DNA of 43,027 bases, taken from positions 1 through 43,027 of IMG/VR virus record IMGVR_UViG_3300047508_000120; one strand, given 5' to 3'. The stretch comes from a virus. Position 1 is the stretch's first letter. The number at the start of each line of letters is the position of its first letter. A program made the translations under genes and the position numbers. Of this stretch, positions 12,216 through 20,998 are shown in pieces. A model generated the notes under the pieces. That model was given only the letters and a program-made list of their open reading frames with translations, was not told the DNA's origin and ran no database searches.

Positions 12216-12649
12216 CGATGCACGTCGCCGTGACAGAGTGGGCACAGCCAGACCACAAGCAACGGCTGCGAGTAATCGGTATGATGCCCGTGGAGTCGAG
12301 TAATGGCGGAACACGCATCGCAGGCCAACGGTTTCACGATGTCTTTGCGTCGAACCGCATTGCGTAAGAGTTGTCTCGCCAGAGCCTGGACCGTTTTACG
12401 ATGTTTCGCCGCAAGCAGGAGCCGCTTCGCTTTATGACGCCGATAGGAATTTCGTGTATGCTGGAGTCTGGCTTTGCGAAAATCCTGGTCTGTTCTCAAG
12501 CGAATCGCGTTACGCGTACGCTCTGCGGCATTTCGTTGTTCACGATGATCAAGCCTCCATTGCGCGACCGCTTGAATGGCCTTTGCGCGATTCGCCGCAT
12601 AATAGGCCGCACGATGTTGCTTGGCTTTGAGTGGGTCTTTGTACGGCAT
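12197..12649 (-). CDS. HNH-like homing endonuclease, reversed within the rightward block
   Basis: A 150-residue protein: a long Arg/Ala helical N-half that begins MPYKDPLKAKQHRAAYYAAN, then CDACSAITRLHGHHTDYSQP at 110-129 and VVWLCPLCHGDVHRHRP at 132-148. The CxxC / HGHH.DY / WLCPxCH pattern is that of phage HNH-type zinc nucleases. It is the only minus-strand gene in a run of some 31 kb of plus-strand genes, and its end overlaps the FSGR end of its neighbour by 19 bases. It is most likely an inserted mobile gene. Confidence 0.85.
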   Translation of the reverse strand: MPYKDPLKAKQHRAAYYAANRAKAIQAVAQWRLDHREQRNAAERTRNAIRLRTDQDFRKARLQHTRNSYRRHKAKRLLLAAKHRKTVQALARQLLRNAVRRKDIVKPLACDACSAITRLHGHHTDYSQPLLVVWLCPLCHGDVHRHRPEN

Positions 12650-12677
12650 ATGCGGAACCTAGCAGGAGTCCAACCAG

Positions 12678-12755
12678 ATGTCAATATGTAACGAGCACGG
12701 CTGGACGCCGACGCACAAGCAGCCGAAGGAAGGCCAATCCTTCAGTGGACGCTAG
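12678..12755 (+). CDS. Micro-ORF (25 aa) resembling the end of the 61-aa protein
   Basis: MSICNEHGWTPTHKQPKEGQ then SFSGR. AGGAG is placed ten bases before its ATG. W-x-PT-x-K-...-G-x-x-FSGR matches the tail of the gene at 12030, on the other side of the HNH gene. It may be a duplicated gene end left by the insertion rather than a working peptide. The next gene starts with GTG inside its FSGR codons. Confidence 0.5.
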   Translation: MSICNEHGWTPTHKQPKEGQSFSGR

Positions 12756-13125
12756 TCCGTACGAACAGGCCCACGCGGCCTTGCAGCTCACGCCGCAGGA
12801 GCGGGGGTTGTACGAGCGGCATCTCGCCAACCTCAATGGACCCGGCAAAGTGGCGCACCCCGATGGCTCGATTTCGACGCTCTATCAGATGTCGGTGACG
12901 GGGCCAGGCAATCGCGTCTATAATATCCCGACGGTCTATAACGGGAAAATTCTCCATCCCGACGAGGCCATTCGGAACGCGGATCAGCAAGGATGGGAGA
13001 CCTTTCCGTCCTATCCAGATCAAGCGACGGCCGACGCCCGCTATCAACAGATGCACGGCTATATGGACCAAGACGTGGGCAACTATCTCGCGCAGCAGCG
13101 ACAAGGCCAGTTCAGTGGCCGGTAG
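12745..13125 (+). CDS. Phage virion-associated-type domain protein (126 aa)
   Basis: The start is a GTG at 12745 lying in the codons for Ser-Gly of the upstream FSGR end. The domain HPDGSISTLYQMSV, YNIPTVYNGKILHPDEAI and later ADARYQQMHGYMDQD matches a pattern common at the ends of phage structural proteins (dGs.sT...IPTV..Gk.l...eAi..). It ends QGQFSGR, again with the next gene's GTG start inside. It lies directly before TerL. Confidence 0.75.
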   Translation: MDASPYEQAHAALQLTPQERGLYERHLANLNGPGKVAHPDGSISTLYQMSVTGPGNRVYNIPTVYNGKILHPDEAIRNADQQGWETFPSYPDQATADARYQQMHGYMDQDVGNYLAQQRQGQFSGR

Positions 13126-14653
13126 ACGGCAACTCCTCGCCAAAAAACTCCAGACTGAGGGCTTTGCGCTCCCGGTCAATCTCTGGGAGCCCAGTCAACC
13201 CAAATACCTCCCCACCCAAGCGCGATTCGTCGCCGATTGGGACGTGCGCTTTCGCGGCTTCGGCGGCGGCCTGGCGAACGGCAAAACAACCGGCGGCGTG
13301 GCGCTCGCGTACTTCCTCTCCGTCTGCTTTCCCGGCAATTGCGGCTATATCGGGCGCTGGGACGGCAAGGAGCTGATCCAAACCACCATGTCGGAGTTCT
13401 TCCGCTTGGTCCCCGACTCGATGTTCGAGATTCAGAATAAACAGTTGGGCTACCTCCGCTTCAAGCGCCAGTACGGGGGCAGTGAAATCTTCTACGGCGA
13501 TGTGAAGAAAGAGGAATGGGCCAGTTCGCTCAACTTGGGGTGGTTCTGGTTCGACCAAGCGGAGGAGACGGACGAAGCGCGGTGGAACCACGGGGTCTCC
13601 AGGCTCCGGCGTCTCACGCCGCTCTTGGATGAGGACGGCGAACCCCTGAAGGGACCCGATGGCAAAGCCCTGATCGCCCCCACCTATGGCTTTGCCACCT
13701 TCAACCCCGAAGGCACCGCGAGTTACCTCTACCGCTTCTTTCACCCCGATTCGCCCACCAAGAAGACGGACTATACGCTCTATCAAGCGACCACCTACGA
13801 CGGCCTCAAGGCCGGTTTCGTCACGCAGGAATACGTGGACGCCATGCTCGCGGTCTTCCCCGAGCAGGCCCGCAAACGCTATTTGGACGGCTCGTGGGAC
13901 GTGTTCGAGGGCAAGGTCTTTAGCCAGTTCGACCTCGACACGCACGTCATTGAACCGCTCGCGCTCCGCGCCGACTGGGACTACTACGTGAGCATGGACC
14001 ATGGGTTGACGAATCCCACCTCGATCGGCGTCTGGGCGGTCACGCCCTCCGGGGTCAAGATCCGCATTCGGGAGCATTACGAAGGGGGCGGGAAGCCCGT
14101 CTCCTATCATGCGGCCTGTGCCAAAAACCTCGTGAGCGATCTGCCGAAGAAGCCGACGTTTTGGGTGATGGACCCCGCCTGCTGGGCCAAGAACCAATCG
14201 AAGGATAACCGCGTCTATAGCACCGTCGATGAATATAATGAATACGGCGTCTTCCCGGTGCCGGGGCAGAACGACTGGGCACGCGGCTTTAACCGCTTGA
14301 ACGAAGCCTTGGCGGTGCATCCCGAGGCGCTCCATCCGCTCACCGGCCAGGCTGGCTCGCCGCTGCTGCTGTGTGTGTCGAGTTGCACGGCCTGGATTCG
14401 GGAGATGCAAAACTATAAATGGAAGCGGGCGCGAGGCACCGTGCTCAGGAACGCGCCCGATGAAGCGATCGACTATAACGACCATACGATCGACGAAACC
14501 CGCTATCTCTTCAGCCTCCTCGCGGGCGCGACCCGTCCGGTGGCGAGCGAGTCCCCCACGACCCCGCTCGAAAAATGGGCCGCGCTCCGCGCCGCGTACA
14601 ATCCGCTGGCCGAGATCACCACGCCCGGCCCCACCAGTTGGATGAGCATTTGA
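13115..14653 (+). CDS. terL: Terminase large subunit
   Basis: A 512-residue packaging motor. Walker A-type GGGLANGKTTG at 50-60, Walker B-type LGWFWFDQAEE at 141-151 with catalytic Glu, and an RNase H-like nuclease with SMDHG at 293-297 (Asp295) and WVMDPACWAKN at 350-360. It pumps DNA into the prohead and cuts it. The start is GTG 13115 within the end of the previous gene. Size is normal. The portal family next door suggests headful packaging, which would fit the circular assembly. Confidence 0.95.
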   Translation: MAGRRQLLAKKLQTEGFALPVNLWEPSQPKYLPTQARFVADWDVRFRGFGGGLANGKTTGGVALAYFLSVCFPGNCGYIGRWDGKELIQTTMSEFFRLVPDSMFEIQNKQLGYLRFKRQYGGSEIFYGDVKKEEWASSLNLGWFWFDQAEETDEARWNHGVSRLRRLTPLLDEDGEPLKGPDGKALIAPTYGFATFNPEGTASYLYRFFHPDSPTKKTDYTLYQATTYDGLKAGFVTQEYVDAMLAVFPEQARKRYLDGSWDVFEGKVFSQFDLDTHVIEPLALRADWDYYVSMDHGLTNPTSIGVWAVTPSGVKIRIREHYEGGGKPVSYHAACAKNLVSDLPKKPTFWVMDPACWAKNQSKDNRVYSTVDEYNEYGVFPVPGQNDWARGFNRLNEALAVHPEALHPLTGQAGSPLLLCVSSCTAWIREMQNYKWKRARGTVLRNAPDEAIDYNDHTIDETRYLFSLLAGATRPVASESPTTPLEKWAALRAAYNPLAEITTPGPTSWMSI

Positions 14654-14684
14654 TTTCCATGTGGAACTGTGCTAGAGCAGACGA

Positions 14685-16682
14685 GTGGCGAAACCCCGCA
14701 AACCCAAGGCCGACCCCTCCACCCGCACCCGCGTCGATGAGATCGTCAAACAGTATCGCGCCTTCTTTGATGTGACGACCGACCTCCGCACGTCCGTGAA
14801 AGAGGATTTGGATTTCACGGTGGGCGGGCGCAAACAATGGGCGCAAGCCACCTTGGCCGAATTGGACGCGGAGAAACGCCCCGCGCTCTCCTTTAATAAA
14901 GTCGCCCCCACCCTCAACTTCATCTGCGGCCTGCAACAGGAACGCGAAGTCGATTATCGCTACTTTCCCCGTGGCGATGAGGATGAGCAGCTCGGGCGCA
15001 TTCTCACTGCCCAAGTGAAATATGTGATGGACGCCTCGGGGGGACAGCACGAAGAGGCGACCCAATTCCGCCTCGGCGCGATTGGCGGCTGGTGTACGCT
15101 CGAAGTGGGCCATAGCTTCGACTATACCGACGACTTGATTGAAGGCGATGTCACGCTGACCGCCCTGGCGATGAACACGACCTATCTTGATCCCCTAGCC
15201 CGCCGCTACGATAAATGCGATGCCCGCTATCAGGGCAAACTCATGTGGTATGCCGCCGAGGCGGCGCAGAAGGCCTGGCCGGAGTCGGCGGCGAAACTCA
15301 CCGGCATGGCGGATTGGCTCCCCTATGATCCGCTCACGACCGGCGTGCCTGAGCATCTCCTGCGGGAACTCTACGAGAAGGACACCAATCGGATTCGCGT
15401 CTTGCAACATTGGTATAAGGTGCCGGTGACGGCCACGTTGCTCATCAATAAGGCCGAACCGGACCCCGCCAAAGCCGTGCAGCGGGTGAAGGATGGGAAG
15501 GAAGCCGACGCGATCATCAAGGCGGCAGCGGACCAATCCGGGATGCAGGCCGCAGACCAGTATGCCATTGTGCAGGATCAAACGCTGTATGCCCTCGTGA
15601 ATAAACAAACGATGGGCATGATGCCCTTGGCCTCGCCCGATGAAGGCGAGCAGTTCATTGCCCGCGTGAAACAGGATGCGGGGGCGCAAGTGGCCGACCA
15701 ATATGAGATCCTCTCCCGCGAGGCCACGGCGCTCCGCGTCTCGCACCTCACGGGCTGGGAACTGCTGGACGACAAGCCCTCGCCCTACGACGACGACTGG
15801 CGCTATCCGTTCAGCCACTTCTTTTTCTATCACGACGGCGATAATTTCGGCGATATCAAGGGCGTCGTGCGGGATATCAAAGATCCGCAGCGGGAAATCA
15901 ACTGGCACCATAATACGCTCGTCGATACGCTCGCCCGCGCTCCCAAAGGGGCGACGTGGTTCGATAAAGCGAGCAATGCGAACATCCAAGAATTGAAGAA
16001 AAAGCTGCCCCGCGCCGGCTTTATTGGGGAATACGTGGGGCCGAAGCCGCAGTATTGGCCGGCGGCCTCATTTAACCCCGGCGATCTCGCCATGATGGAG
16101 ATGGGCAACGATTTTATCCATTCGATCAGCGGCACCGACAACCTGCAAGCGAATCCGCAACAGAAAACCGTTTCCGGGCAGGCGATTAAGGCCCGCTTTG
16201 CGGGGGGCTTGGTCGCCCTCGGGACGCCGCTTCAGCATTGGGAGCGCACGAAGACCTATACGGGTACGCTCTTGGCGAAACGGGTGCAGCAATTCCATTC
16301 GCCGGAGAAAATGGACCGGATTTTGGGGCAGGATTATAAAATGGCGCAAGTGGCGGGGCTGGACCTCAAGATGATGGTCCCCCCACACGTCATGTACGAG
16401 TCCTATAAGCGGATTGCGGACCTGACGTTTGATGTCGTCGTGGGCTTCCAGGAGGCGAGCACGACCGCAAGGGAAGCGAACTTGAACCGCATGCTGCAAT
16501 TGATGGCGATGGGCATCCCAGTGCCTCCCCCGCTCATTTTGGAAGCCACCGATGTCCCATTCAAAGAAGAAATCAAAGCGGCGTTGCAGAAACAAGGCAT
16601 GCAACAGCCCAATCCTGATTTGGCCAAGGTGCTGACGGGTATGCAGGGCCAAGGAGCGAATGGAGTGAATACCGGAGCATGA
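14685..16682 (+). CDS. Portal protein, P22-like
   Basis: A 665-residue protein starting at GTG 14685. RPALSFNKVAPTLNFICGLQ, QEREVDYRYFP and the long insertion-rich core are the pattern of the P22 gp1-type portal (Phage_P22 portal family), usually about 700 residues. It forms the dodecameric ring at the capsid vertex and docks TerL. It also contains PFSHFFFYHDGDNFGDIKGV and DIKDPQREINW, typical of these portals. It ends in an ATGA overlap. Confidence 0.93.
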   Translation: MAKPRKPKADPSTRTRVDEIVKQYRAFFDVTTDLRTSVKEDLDFTVGGRKQWAQATLAELDAEKRPALSFNKVAPTLNFICGLQQEREVDYRYFPRGDEDEQLGRILTAQVKYVMDASGGQHEEATQFRLGAIGGWCTLEVGHSFDYTDDLIEGDVTLTALAMNTTYLDPLARRYDKCDARYQGKLMWYAAEAAQKAWPESAAKLTGMADWLPYDPLTTGVPEHLLRELYEKDTNRIRVLQHWYKVPVTATLLINKAEPDPAKAVQRVKDGKEADAIIKAAADQSGMQAADQYAIVQDQTLYALVNKQTMGMMPLASPDEGEQFIARVKQDAGAQVADQYEILSREATALRVSHLTGWELLDDKPSPYDDDWRYPFSHFFFYHDGDNFGDIKGVVRDIKDPQREINWHHNTLVDTLARAPKGATWFDKASNANIQELKKKLPRAGFIGEYVGPKPQYWPAASFNPGDLAMMEMGNDFIHSISGTDNLQANPQQKTVSGQAIKARFAGGLVALGTPLQHWERTKTYTGTLLAKRVQQFHSPEKMDRILGQDYKMAQVAGLDLKMMVPPHVMYESYKRIADLTFDVVVGFQEASTTAREANLNRMLQLMAMGIPVPPPLILEATDVPFKEEIKAALQKQGMQQPNPDLAKVLTGMQGQGANGVNTGA

Positions 16683-16966
16683 GCACGATCTACCTACAAT
16701 CGACGACGGATGAGCGGTGGGTGAAAATCGCCTGCGATGAAGACACGAAGTATTGGATTTTCGATGACAGTTGTGAACCAGTCGGGCTCACCTGCGAAGC
16801 CAAACATCAGTGGAGACCCATTTCGGAATCTGACTACTGGCGCATTGTCCGAGCGCATCGTGCCGCGCAGGACCCCGATGTCACGCAGACCACGATGGAG
16901 CACATTCTCCTTGACCGAGCGAAAAGTTTACATGGAACCCATCAAAAGTTTACCACTGAGCGTTAA
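16679..16966 (+). CDS. Hypothetical protein (95 aa) coupled to portal
   Basis: ATG 16679 overlaps the portal stop. Soluble, acidic and Trp-rich at the start (ERWVKIACDEDTKYWIFDDS), helical at the end. No family recognised. It may assist head assembly, by position only. Confidence 0.7.
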   Translation: MSTIYLQSTTDERWVKIACDEDTKYWIFDDSCEPVGLTCEAKHQWRPISESDYWRIVRAHRAAQDPDVTQTTMEHILLDRAKSLHGTHQKFTTER

Positions 16967-17075
16967 GCCAGCGATCGAGGGGGTCACCCCGACGCCACGG
17001 AATATGAAGATCGTTGACTTGCTGAGACAATTGGAGTATCTGAAGAGACAGCTCAAGCAACTGCTCGACACATAA
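16932..17075 (+). CDS. Small helical protein (47 aa)
   Basis: MEPIKSLPLSVKPAIEGVTP and a C-terminal amphipathic helix (VDLLRQLEYLKRQLKQLLDT). Overlaps the previous gene by 35 bases. The helix resembles a leucine-zipper-type coil. Last gene before the strong terminator. Confidence 0.65.
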   Translation: MEPIKSLPLSVKPAIEGVTPTPRNMKIVDLLRQLEYLKRQLKQLLDT

Positions 17076-17107
17076 CACGCTTACACGCGCAGAGCACGCC
17101 GCGTCAG

Positions 17108-17143
17108 AAGCTAATTACGGAATCTTCCGTAGTTAGCTTTTTT
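17108..17143 (+). terminator. Rho-independent terminator between portal and capsid modules
   Basis: Stem AAGCTAA-T-TACGGA (17108-17121) pairs with TCCGTA-G-TTAGCTT (17126-17139) with one mismatch and a four-base ATCT loop. A T run (17138-17143) follows. This is the clearest terminator in the genome, in the middle of the structural genes, with no obvious promoter after it. Confidence 0.88.
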
Positions 17144-17167
17144 ATTGCGTGCGCAAGGAGAGCGATC

Positions 17168-17995
17168 ATGGCGGATGAAACCCTCAATGAGACGGCCTCG
17201 GAAGAGCAACCCGTCCAGGAGGCCATCGCCGACGCATCTTCGACCGAGACCGCGACCACTGAAGCCTCGACGGCCTCTACCACGGTAGAGCAACCCGTTA
17301 CCAGCTCCAGAACGTATGCGGGAAAATTTAGGTCCGATGATGAGTTAGAGCGGGCCTATCTGGAGAGCCAACGCGAAGCCTCGCGCATGGCGGGCGAATT
17401 GTCGGCGCTCAAGCGGACGCCGGACCCGGCCACGAGCACCCCGAAATGGAAAGAACTGGAAGGGGAGCGCAACAAATGGGCGGCGCACATGCGCAACCCG
17501 AATACCGACGAGCAAACGCGCATTCAAGCCGATGAACAGGTGCGGCTCTACGATCGGGAAATCGCCTATGAGCGGGCGAAGCATGACCTCTCGCAGCAAA
17601 CCGTCCGCGCCCAAGCCGAAGGGCAACTCACGCAGGATACCGAAAAGATTTTCACCACCTATAAGACCGATCTCGACAACCCTTCATCGCCACTCTATCA
17701 AGCCTCCATGGGCTGTTATCAGCAATTGATCCACGCGGGCTATCCCGATTCGCTGAACACGAAGGCCCTCGCCGTGGCCTATGCCGCCACGCTCACGGGA
17801 GCGGGGACGACGAAAGCCATTGCGGGAGACCGCTCGGCCATGCTCAAGACCTTGAACCAGCAGGTCAAGCAAGCCGTTGTGACCGGGGCCGGCGGGCCGA
17901 CGCCGACGAAATCGGGGGCGATCACGGCGGAGCAAATTGACCGGATGACGCCCAAGGAGTTTGCGAAATATGAGCGGCAAGTATTAGGAGTCTAA
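17168..17995 (+). CDS. Capsid scaffolding protein
   Basis: A 275-residue, highly acidic, Ala/Thr/Glu-rich start (EQPVQEAIADASSTETATTEA), then coiled-coil-type helix (SDDELERAYLESQREASRMA) and a basic helical end (TPKEFAKYERQVLGV). This composition and the position just before the major capsid gene match scaffolding proteins. AAGGAG precedes the ATG. Confidence 0.85.
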   Translation: MADETLNETASEEQPVQEAIADASSTETATTEASTASTTVEQPVTSSRTYAGKFRSDDELERAYLESQREASRMAGELSALKRTPDPATSTPKWKELEGERNKWAAHMRNPNTDEQTRIQADEQVRLYDREIAYERAKHDLSQQTVRAQAEGQLTQDTEKIFTTYKTDLDNPSSPLYQASMGCYQQLIHAGYPDSLNTKALAVAYAATLTGAGTTKAIAGDRSAMLKTLNQQVKQAVVTGAGGPTPTKSGAITAEQIDRMTPKEFAKYERQVLGV

Positions 17996-17999
17996 GGCC

Positions 18000-19016
18000 A
18001 TGGCACTTGTGAATACCCCCGCACTCGTAACCGATCTCAGTTCGCCGCCTGATGTGACGCAGGCGTATTTTTCGAAGAAACTGCTCACGCGAGCGAAGTA
18101 TCGCAATCTCCACTCCCGATGGGCCGCTGAATCGGAAATCCCCTCGAAGGAAGGGAAGACGATTATTATGCGCCGCTATCTCCATCTGGCGCTGGCCCTC
18201 TCGCCGTTGACCGAGGGCGTGCCGCCCGCTGGGAAGGGCGTCTCGCTGGACGACTTTCAGGCCACCTTGGTCCAACACGGCGATTTCATCGCCTTGACGG
18301 ACTACGCGCAATGGACACAGAAAGATCCGATTCTCCAGCATTGGACGATGCTCTTAGGCGAGCAGGAAGGCTATACCATCGATGCGGTGGACCGCGATAC
18401 CGCCGTCGCCGGGACGGGCGTGATCTACGCCAACGGCACCCAGCGCACCGACGTGAACGAAATTGTGGATTTCAACGATCTGGACCGGGCCATCCGCACC
18501 TTGACGAATAACGGCGCGGAGACGCAGGTCGGGGGCAATCAGTCGAACGAGACCGAGAACAGCTACCCCACGATGCCGGCCTATGCGGCGGTCACCGTGC
18601 CCAATGTCATGTTCGATATTCAAAACATCTCCGGCTACAAATGGGCCTCCGAATATCGCGGGGCGATGGAAGGCGAAGTGGGCCGCTATAAGCAGCTCGC
18701 ATTCTTCACGGCGCCCGATCCCTCGAATCTGGGGGCCGGCGGCAAGGTGTTTCTGGGCGGCGGGGCCTCCAGCACCACCGTCAAGAATACCGCCAGCGTG
18801 GCGAACGTCTATACCATTCTCATCTTCGGGATGAACGGCTTTACGAAAGTGCCGTTGATGGGGAAGACCTCCAGTTTCTATGCCAAGCCCCTGGGGAGTG
18901 CCGGCACAGCCGACCCCTTGGAGCAGGTCGCAACCATCGGCTGGAAAACCATCGGCGCACGGTTGCGCACGAAGGAAGAGTGGCTGGAGCGGATCGAATG
19001 TGCCGCAAGCCTCTGA
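18000..19016 (+). CDS. Major capsid protein, N4 gp56-like family
   Basis: A 338-residue protein. Residues about 50-100 (GKTIIMRRYLHLALALSPLT then EGVPPAGKGVSLDDFQATL) and QHGDFIALTDYAQWTQKDP match the N4-gp56 family of HK97-fold capsid proteins in sequence pattern and length. It builds the icosahedral shell. It lies four bases after the scaffold. Confidence 0.9.
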   Translation: MALVNTPALVTDLSSPPDVTQAYFSKKLLTRAKYRNLHSRWAAESEIPSKEGKTIIMRRYLHLALALSPLTEGVPPAGKGVSLDDFQATLVQHGDFIALTDYAQWTQKDPILQHWTMLLGEQEGYTIDAVDRDTAVAGTGVIYANGTQRTDVNEIVDFNDLDRAIRTLTNNGAETQVGGNQSNETENSYPTMPAYAAVTVPNVMFDIQNISGYKWASEYRGAMEGEVGRYKQLAFFTAPDPSNLGAGGKVFLGGGASSTTVKNTASVANVYTILIFGMNGFTKVPLMGKTSSFYAKPLGSAGTADPLEQVATIGWKTIGARLRTKEEWLERIECAASL

Positions 19017-19022
19017 GCCATT

Positions 19023-19250
19023 ATGCCGATTGATGAGGGTGTGTACTCAGTGTATTTCGACGGGCGACCCACGCAAGACCGTGGGTTGACCCGTGCCGAG
19101 GCGGAACGGCGGGCGCACGAGTGGGCCACGGGCATCGAATCCCATAAGGCCAGCGACAAGCGCCGGGCGCCCTGCGTGGAAGTGAAACTCGACAAAGTGC
19201 TCGTGAAAGAATCAGACGCGCTCTATCGATGGGCGAAACAGGGAGGCTAA
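19023..19250 (+). CDS. Small hypothetical head-module protein (75 aa)
   Basis: MPIDEGVYSVYFDGRPTQDR with an Arg-rich helix (TRAEAERRAHEWATG). Six bases after the capsid stop. Soluble; no family recognised. Confidence 0.7.
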   Translation: MPIDEGVYSVYFDGRPTQDRGLTRAEAERRAHEWATGIESHKASDKRRAPCVEVKLDKVLVKESDALYRWAKQGG

Positions 19251-19252
19251 GT

Positions 19253-19603
19253 ATGGCTGAGGTCAGAAAGCAGAAAGCGTATCCCGATCCCAGTGTCACC
19301 AGTCCGATGGTGGAGTTCTATTTGGAGCGCGGGCAATTCATGGACCCCTCCAAGCGGTACACCATCGGTGTCAATGTCAATGGCTATGAGTTTCGGGCCG
19401 AGTTCGGGAAAAAGAACACGTTGCCACGCGACGTGGTGAAGGTGCTCCAGAACGCCAAGAGCGCGATCCATCCGATGGAGAATGCCAGTAAGGTGGAGAT
19501 CGCCCGAGGCGGTGAAGGACGCCCCCAAAATCAATTGATGGATGGGGGACCTTCGCCGCAATACATCAACGATTATAACGTCGTCATTGAAAAGGAGTTG
19601 TAA
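19253..19603 (+). CDS. Hypothetical head-module protein (116 aa)
   Basis: Start ATG 19253 (MAEVRKQKAYPDPSVTSPMV), two bases after the previous stop, with GGGAGG upstream. Mixed alpha/beta (RYTIGVNVNGYEFRAEFGKK). Probably a minor head protein by position. No family recognised. Confidence 0.7.
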   Translation: MAEVRKQKAYPDPSVTSPMVEFYLERGQFMDPSKRYTIGVNVNGYEFRAEFGKKNTLPRDVVKVLQNAKSAIHPMENASKVEIARGGEGRPQNQLMDGGPSPQYINDYNVVIEKEL

Positions 19604-19605
19604 TT

Positions 19606-19950
19606 ATGTCTGCCGTCGCAACCGTTGTCATTTCTCCCAGCGTGATTCCTGGGGTCGTGTTTTTCAAATATACCTGTGATGCCTCTCCCCTTGCCACCCC
19701 CATCAATATAGGTTTTGTGCCGTCGGTGGTGGTGGTATGGAACGTGACGGATAAAGATGTCGTCACCCTCTGGTCCGCCTCCATGGCGGATGCCACGGCG
19801 ATCACCATTACCACCGCGTCGGCGGCGGTCTCCACGAATGGGGTGACGCCTAATGCGCAGACCGGCGGCACGAATATGGGGTTTACGGTCGGCACCGATG
19901 CCTCGGTGCAGGAAGCCTCGAAAGTGTTTGAAGGGTTCGCCATCCGTTAA
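19606..19950 (+). CDS. Beta-rich structural protein, possible capsid decoration (114 aa)
   Basis: Nearly all beta-type residues, Thr/Val/Ala-rich (VVVVWNVTDKDVVTLWSASM). The composition resembles head decoration or fibre proteins. It follows the capsid cluster. Identity is inference. Confidence 0.65.
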   Translation: MSAVATVVISPSVIPGVVFFKYTCDASPLATPINIGFVPSVVVVWNVTDKDVVTLWSASMADATAITITTASAAVSTNGVTPNAQTGGTNMGFTVGTDASVQEASKVFEGFAIR

Positions 19951-19969
19951 TTTCCGATACGGCCTGATC

Positions 19970-19990
19970 GGAGGCGGTGGTCCCGCCTCC
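19970..19990 (+). other. GC-rich hairpin between structural genes
   Basis: GGAGGCGG (19970-19977) pairs with CCGCCTCC (19983-19990), five-base loop. No T run follows, so it is more likely an mRNA stability or processing element than a terminator. Confidence 0.55.
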
Positions 19991-20012
19991 GTGAGCCGAG
20001 AAAAGGACCACT

Positions 20013-20690
20013 ATGTCTGTCAGTGATAAAAGCGATGGCATGATGGGTCGCCACTTCAGTGATAAACAATTTGAATGGCGTCCTCGGCGCATTTATATTC
20101 CGGTCTCGCAGTTCTCCGGGTTGGCGTATGAGGCGACGACCGGCAACGCGATTAAATCCATTGGCACGGGCACGCCGGACGCCACCAATCTGGCGATCAA
20201 TGAAGTGAATACGTCCGGGATTGTGGGGATGCTCTTTAAGACGGCAGACAATAGCGTCAATCACCTCATGGAAATCCCGCATGATATGGACGTGCAAAAG
20301 CCCGTCTATACCAGCCTCTACTGGACCTCCAATAATACCTCGGGCAGCGTCGATTGGGAAATGTTCTATAAACTCTTCATTCCGGGCACGACCGTCCTCG
20401 GCACGGCGGAAGCGGCGGTGGCGATGGATACGGTCGGGGCGGCCATGACGAGTCCGGGTGTCGCCTATACGATCTCGCGCACCCCTGAGTTCGTGATTAA
20501 CGCCGGCAAGATTCTTGAGAGCACCGAACTCATCCAGTTCACCGTGACGATGCACGCGCTGGTGACGATTACGGCGCCGCTCTTGCTCGGGATGACCATT
20601 CGCTATAGCCCACGTCAGTTGCGTGGACCCGATGGGATGTCGAAGGAAGCGAAGAAACCCATCGCCATTGCCGCCAAACAATATAGCTAA
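20013..20690 (+). CDS. Structural protein (225 aa)
   Basis: MSVSDKSDGMMGRHFSDKQF, then mostly beta with alternating hydrophobic strands (HALVTITAPLLLGMTIRYSP). Position between capsid and tail-fibre-type genes suggests a virion protein. AAAAGGA lies before the ATG. No family recognised. Confidence 0.7.
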   Translation: MSVSDKSDGMMGRHFSDKQFEWRPRRIYIPVSQFSGLAYEATTGNAIKSIGTGTPDATNLAINEVNTSGIVGMLFKTADNSVNHLMEIPHDMDVQKPVYTSLYWTSNNTSGSVDWEMFYKLFIPGTTVLGTAEAAVAMDTVGAAMTSPGVAYTISRTPEFVINAGKILESTELIQFTVTMHALVTITAPLLLGMTIRYSPRQLRGPDGMSKEAKKPIAIAAKQYS

Positions 20691-20707
20691 GGAGAAGAGG
20701 TCTGATC

Positions 20708-20998
20708 ATGGAAGCAAAAAAACCCACCGCCCCACCCGCGCATGAAGCGGCGCCCGTCCAGACCAAGGAGGAGCATCATGCCGAGACGGTCAAGGCGTCC
20801 CTCAAGCAGGTGGAGGACGACCATGCCCATCGACTCGCCCAGTCGAGAGAGACATTCAAGGTCCTCCGTGCCGATCACGATAAATTACGGGACGATGCCG
20901 ATCGGTTGAAGGCCATCATTACGGAGATGAAGGCGCAAATCGCCAAGGTGTCGGACGTGCTGGCGAAAGAGCATGCCCCGTATGCCAATCCGCACTAA
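20708..20998 (+). CDS. Coiled-coil protein (96 aa)
   Basis: A Pro/Ala-rich start, then a single long charged helix (KASLKQVEDDHAHRLAQSRE, LRADHDKLRDDADRLKAI) with heptads. AGGAG lies upstream. Probably oligomeric. Role unknown. Confidence 0.75.
   Translation: MEAKKPTAPPAHEAAPVQTKEEHHAETVKASLKQVEDDHAHRLAQSRETFKVLRADHDKLRDDADRLKAIITEMKAQIAKVSDVLAKEHAPYANPH

Noticed and set aside
13112-14485. 457-codon open frame on the minus strand
   Set aside because: It is antisense to the terminase gene, whose motifs are clear. Long antisense frames are common in GC-rich genes, and this one has no recognisable domain.
19970-19990. Hairpin as terminator
   Set aside because: Stem is good but no T run follows, so it is listed only as a hairpin.
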